Of a stretch of DNA of 38,733 nucleotides, positions 38,715 through 38,733 are shown piece after piece. The notes beneath the pieces are model-generated. The model was not told the DNA's origin. It searched no databases and saw nothing but the letters and a program-made list of their open reading frames with translations. The position numbers and the translations under genes were made by a program. Source of the DNA: Microbacterium sp. (lineage in GTDB: Bacteria; Actinomycetota; Actinomycetes; Actinomycetales; Microbacteriaceae); contig NZTV01000100.1 of NCBI GenBank assembly GCA_002703245.1, positions 1 to 38,733 on the forward strand, written 5' to 3'. Each line of letters begins with the position of its first letter. Position 1 is the first letter of the stretch.

Positions 38715-38733
38715 CACTGTGTTGAGACAGTGA

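Noticed and set aside
38642..38733. tRNA-Arg as a phage or island attachment site
   Set aside because: No integrase gene and no direct repeat of the tRNA 3' end are visible in the window; the sequence ends 19 bp after the tRNA, so it cannot be tested here.

Overview
This is a high-GC actinobacterial chromosomal window, most like Microbacterium or a close Microbacteriaceae relative. That placement is inferred from extreme GC bias in third codon positions, tight ATGA stop/start overlaps, promoters whose -10 box sits 6-8 nt before the start codon (leaderless mRNAs), and gene families typical of that group. It looks like ordinary accessory and metabolic chromosome. I see no CRISPR array, phage, transposase, integrase, toxin-antitoxin pair or recognisable defence system, and nothing I would call a new multi-gene system. 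The interest lies in control regions, small genes and decayed or shortened genes.

Layout. 1-3291: the 3' end of a ROK-family gene followed by a three-gene sugar ABC importer of the xylose/ribose type (lipoprotein, single-domain ATPase, permease), all coupled by overlaps. 3298-5851 (minus): transsulfuration operon, cystathionine beta-synthase catalytic core, then cystathionine gamma-synthase (metB), then a small unknown protein. 6013-7856 (minus): DrrAB-type ABC exporter. 7929-8954 (minus): 2-oxoglutarate/Fe(II) dioxygenase behind a tandem 14-bp repeat. 9137-10042: polyphosphate kinase 2. 10082-11626: divergent CGNR zinc-finger regulator and EamA transporter with overlapping promoters. 11559-13172 (minus): NhaC-type antiporter whose end overlaps the EamA gene. 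13355-14083: K+ channel.

14077-18097: a TetR regulator divergent from a sulfatase-MFS operon, with the operator inside the promoter spacer. 18151-21547: SDR; TetR with a divergent DsrE-like protein and two operator copies; MerR with a divergent SDR behind a 19-bp-spacer MerR-type promoter. 21560-23762: divergent ROK sugar kinase and FAD monooxygenase. 23865-25110 (minus): SDR plus PPOX-fold protein. 25245-26103: a 37-aa small ORF coupled to a broken DUF72 gene. 26175-28236: SRPBCC protein (minus), a 51-aa acidic protein (plus) and an MFS exporter (minus).

28492-30045: type-B carboxylesterase. 30192-36131: LacI regulator, then L-arabinose catabolic genes araD-araB-araA and an aldose 1-epimerase, behind a cluster of LacI-type palindromes and closed by a 17-bp-stem terminator. 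36207-38596: LEA-like small protein, DUF5684 membrane protein, SDR and a conserved actinobacterial protein of unknown function. 38642-38714: tRNA-Arg(ACG).

Together the region combines pentose uptake and catabolism (ABC importer at the left, arabinose enzymes at the right), sulfur amino acid interconversion, sulfate-ester hydrolysis, and several small repressor/redox-enzyme pairs that look like xenobiotic or electrophile response units. Four SDR enzymes occur in 38 kb. Convergent gene pairs are usually separated by a hairpin that probably ends transcription from both sides.
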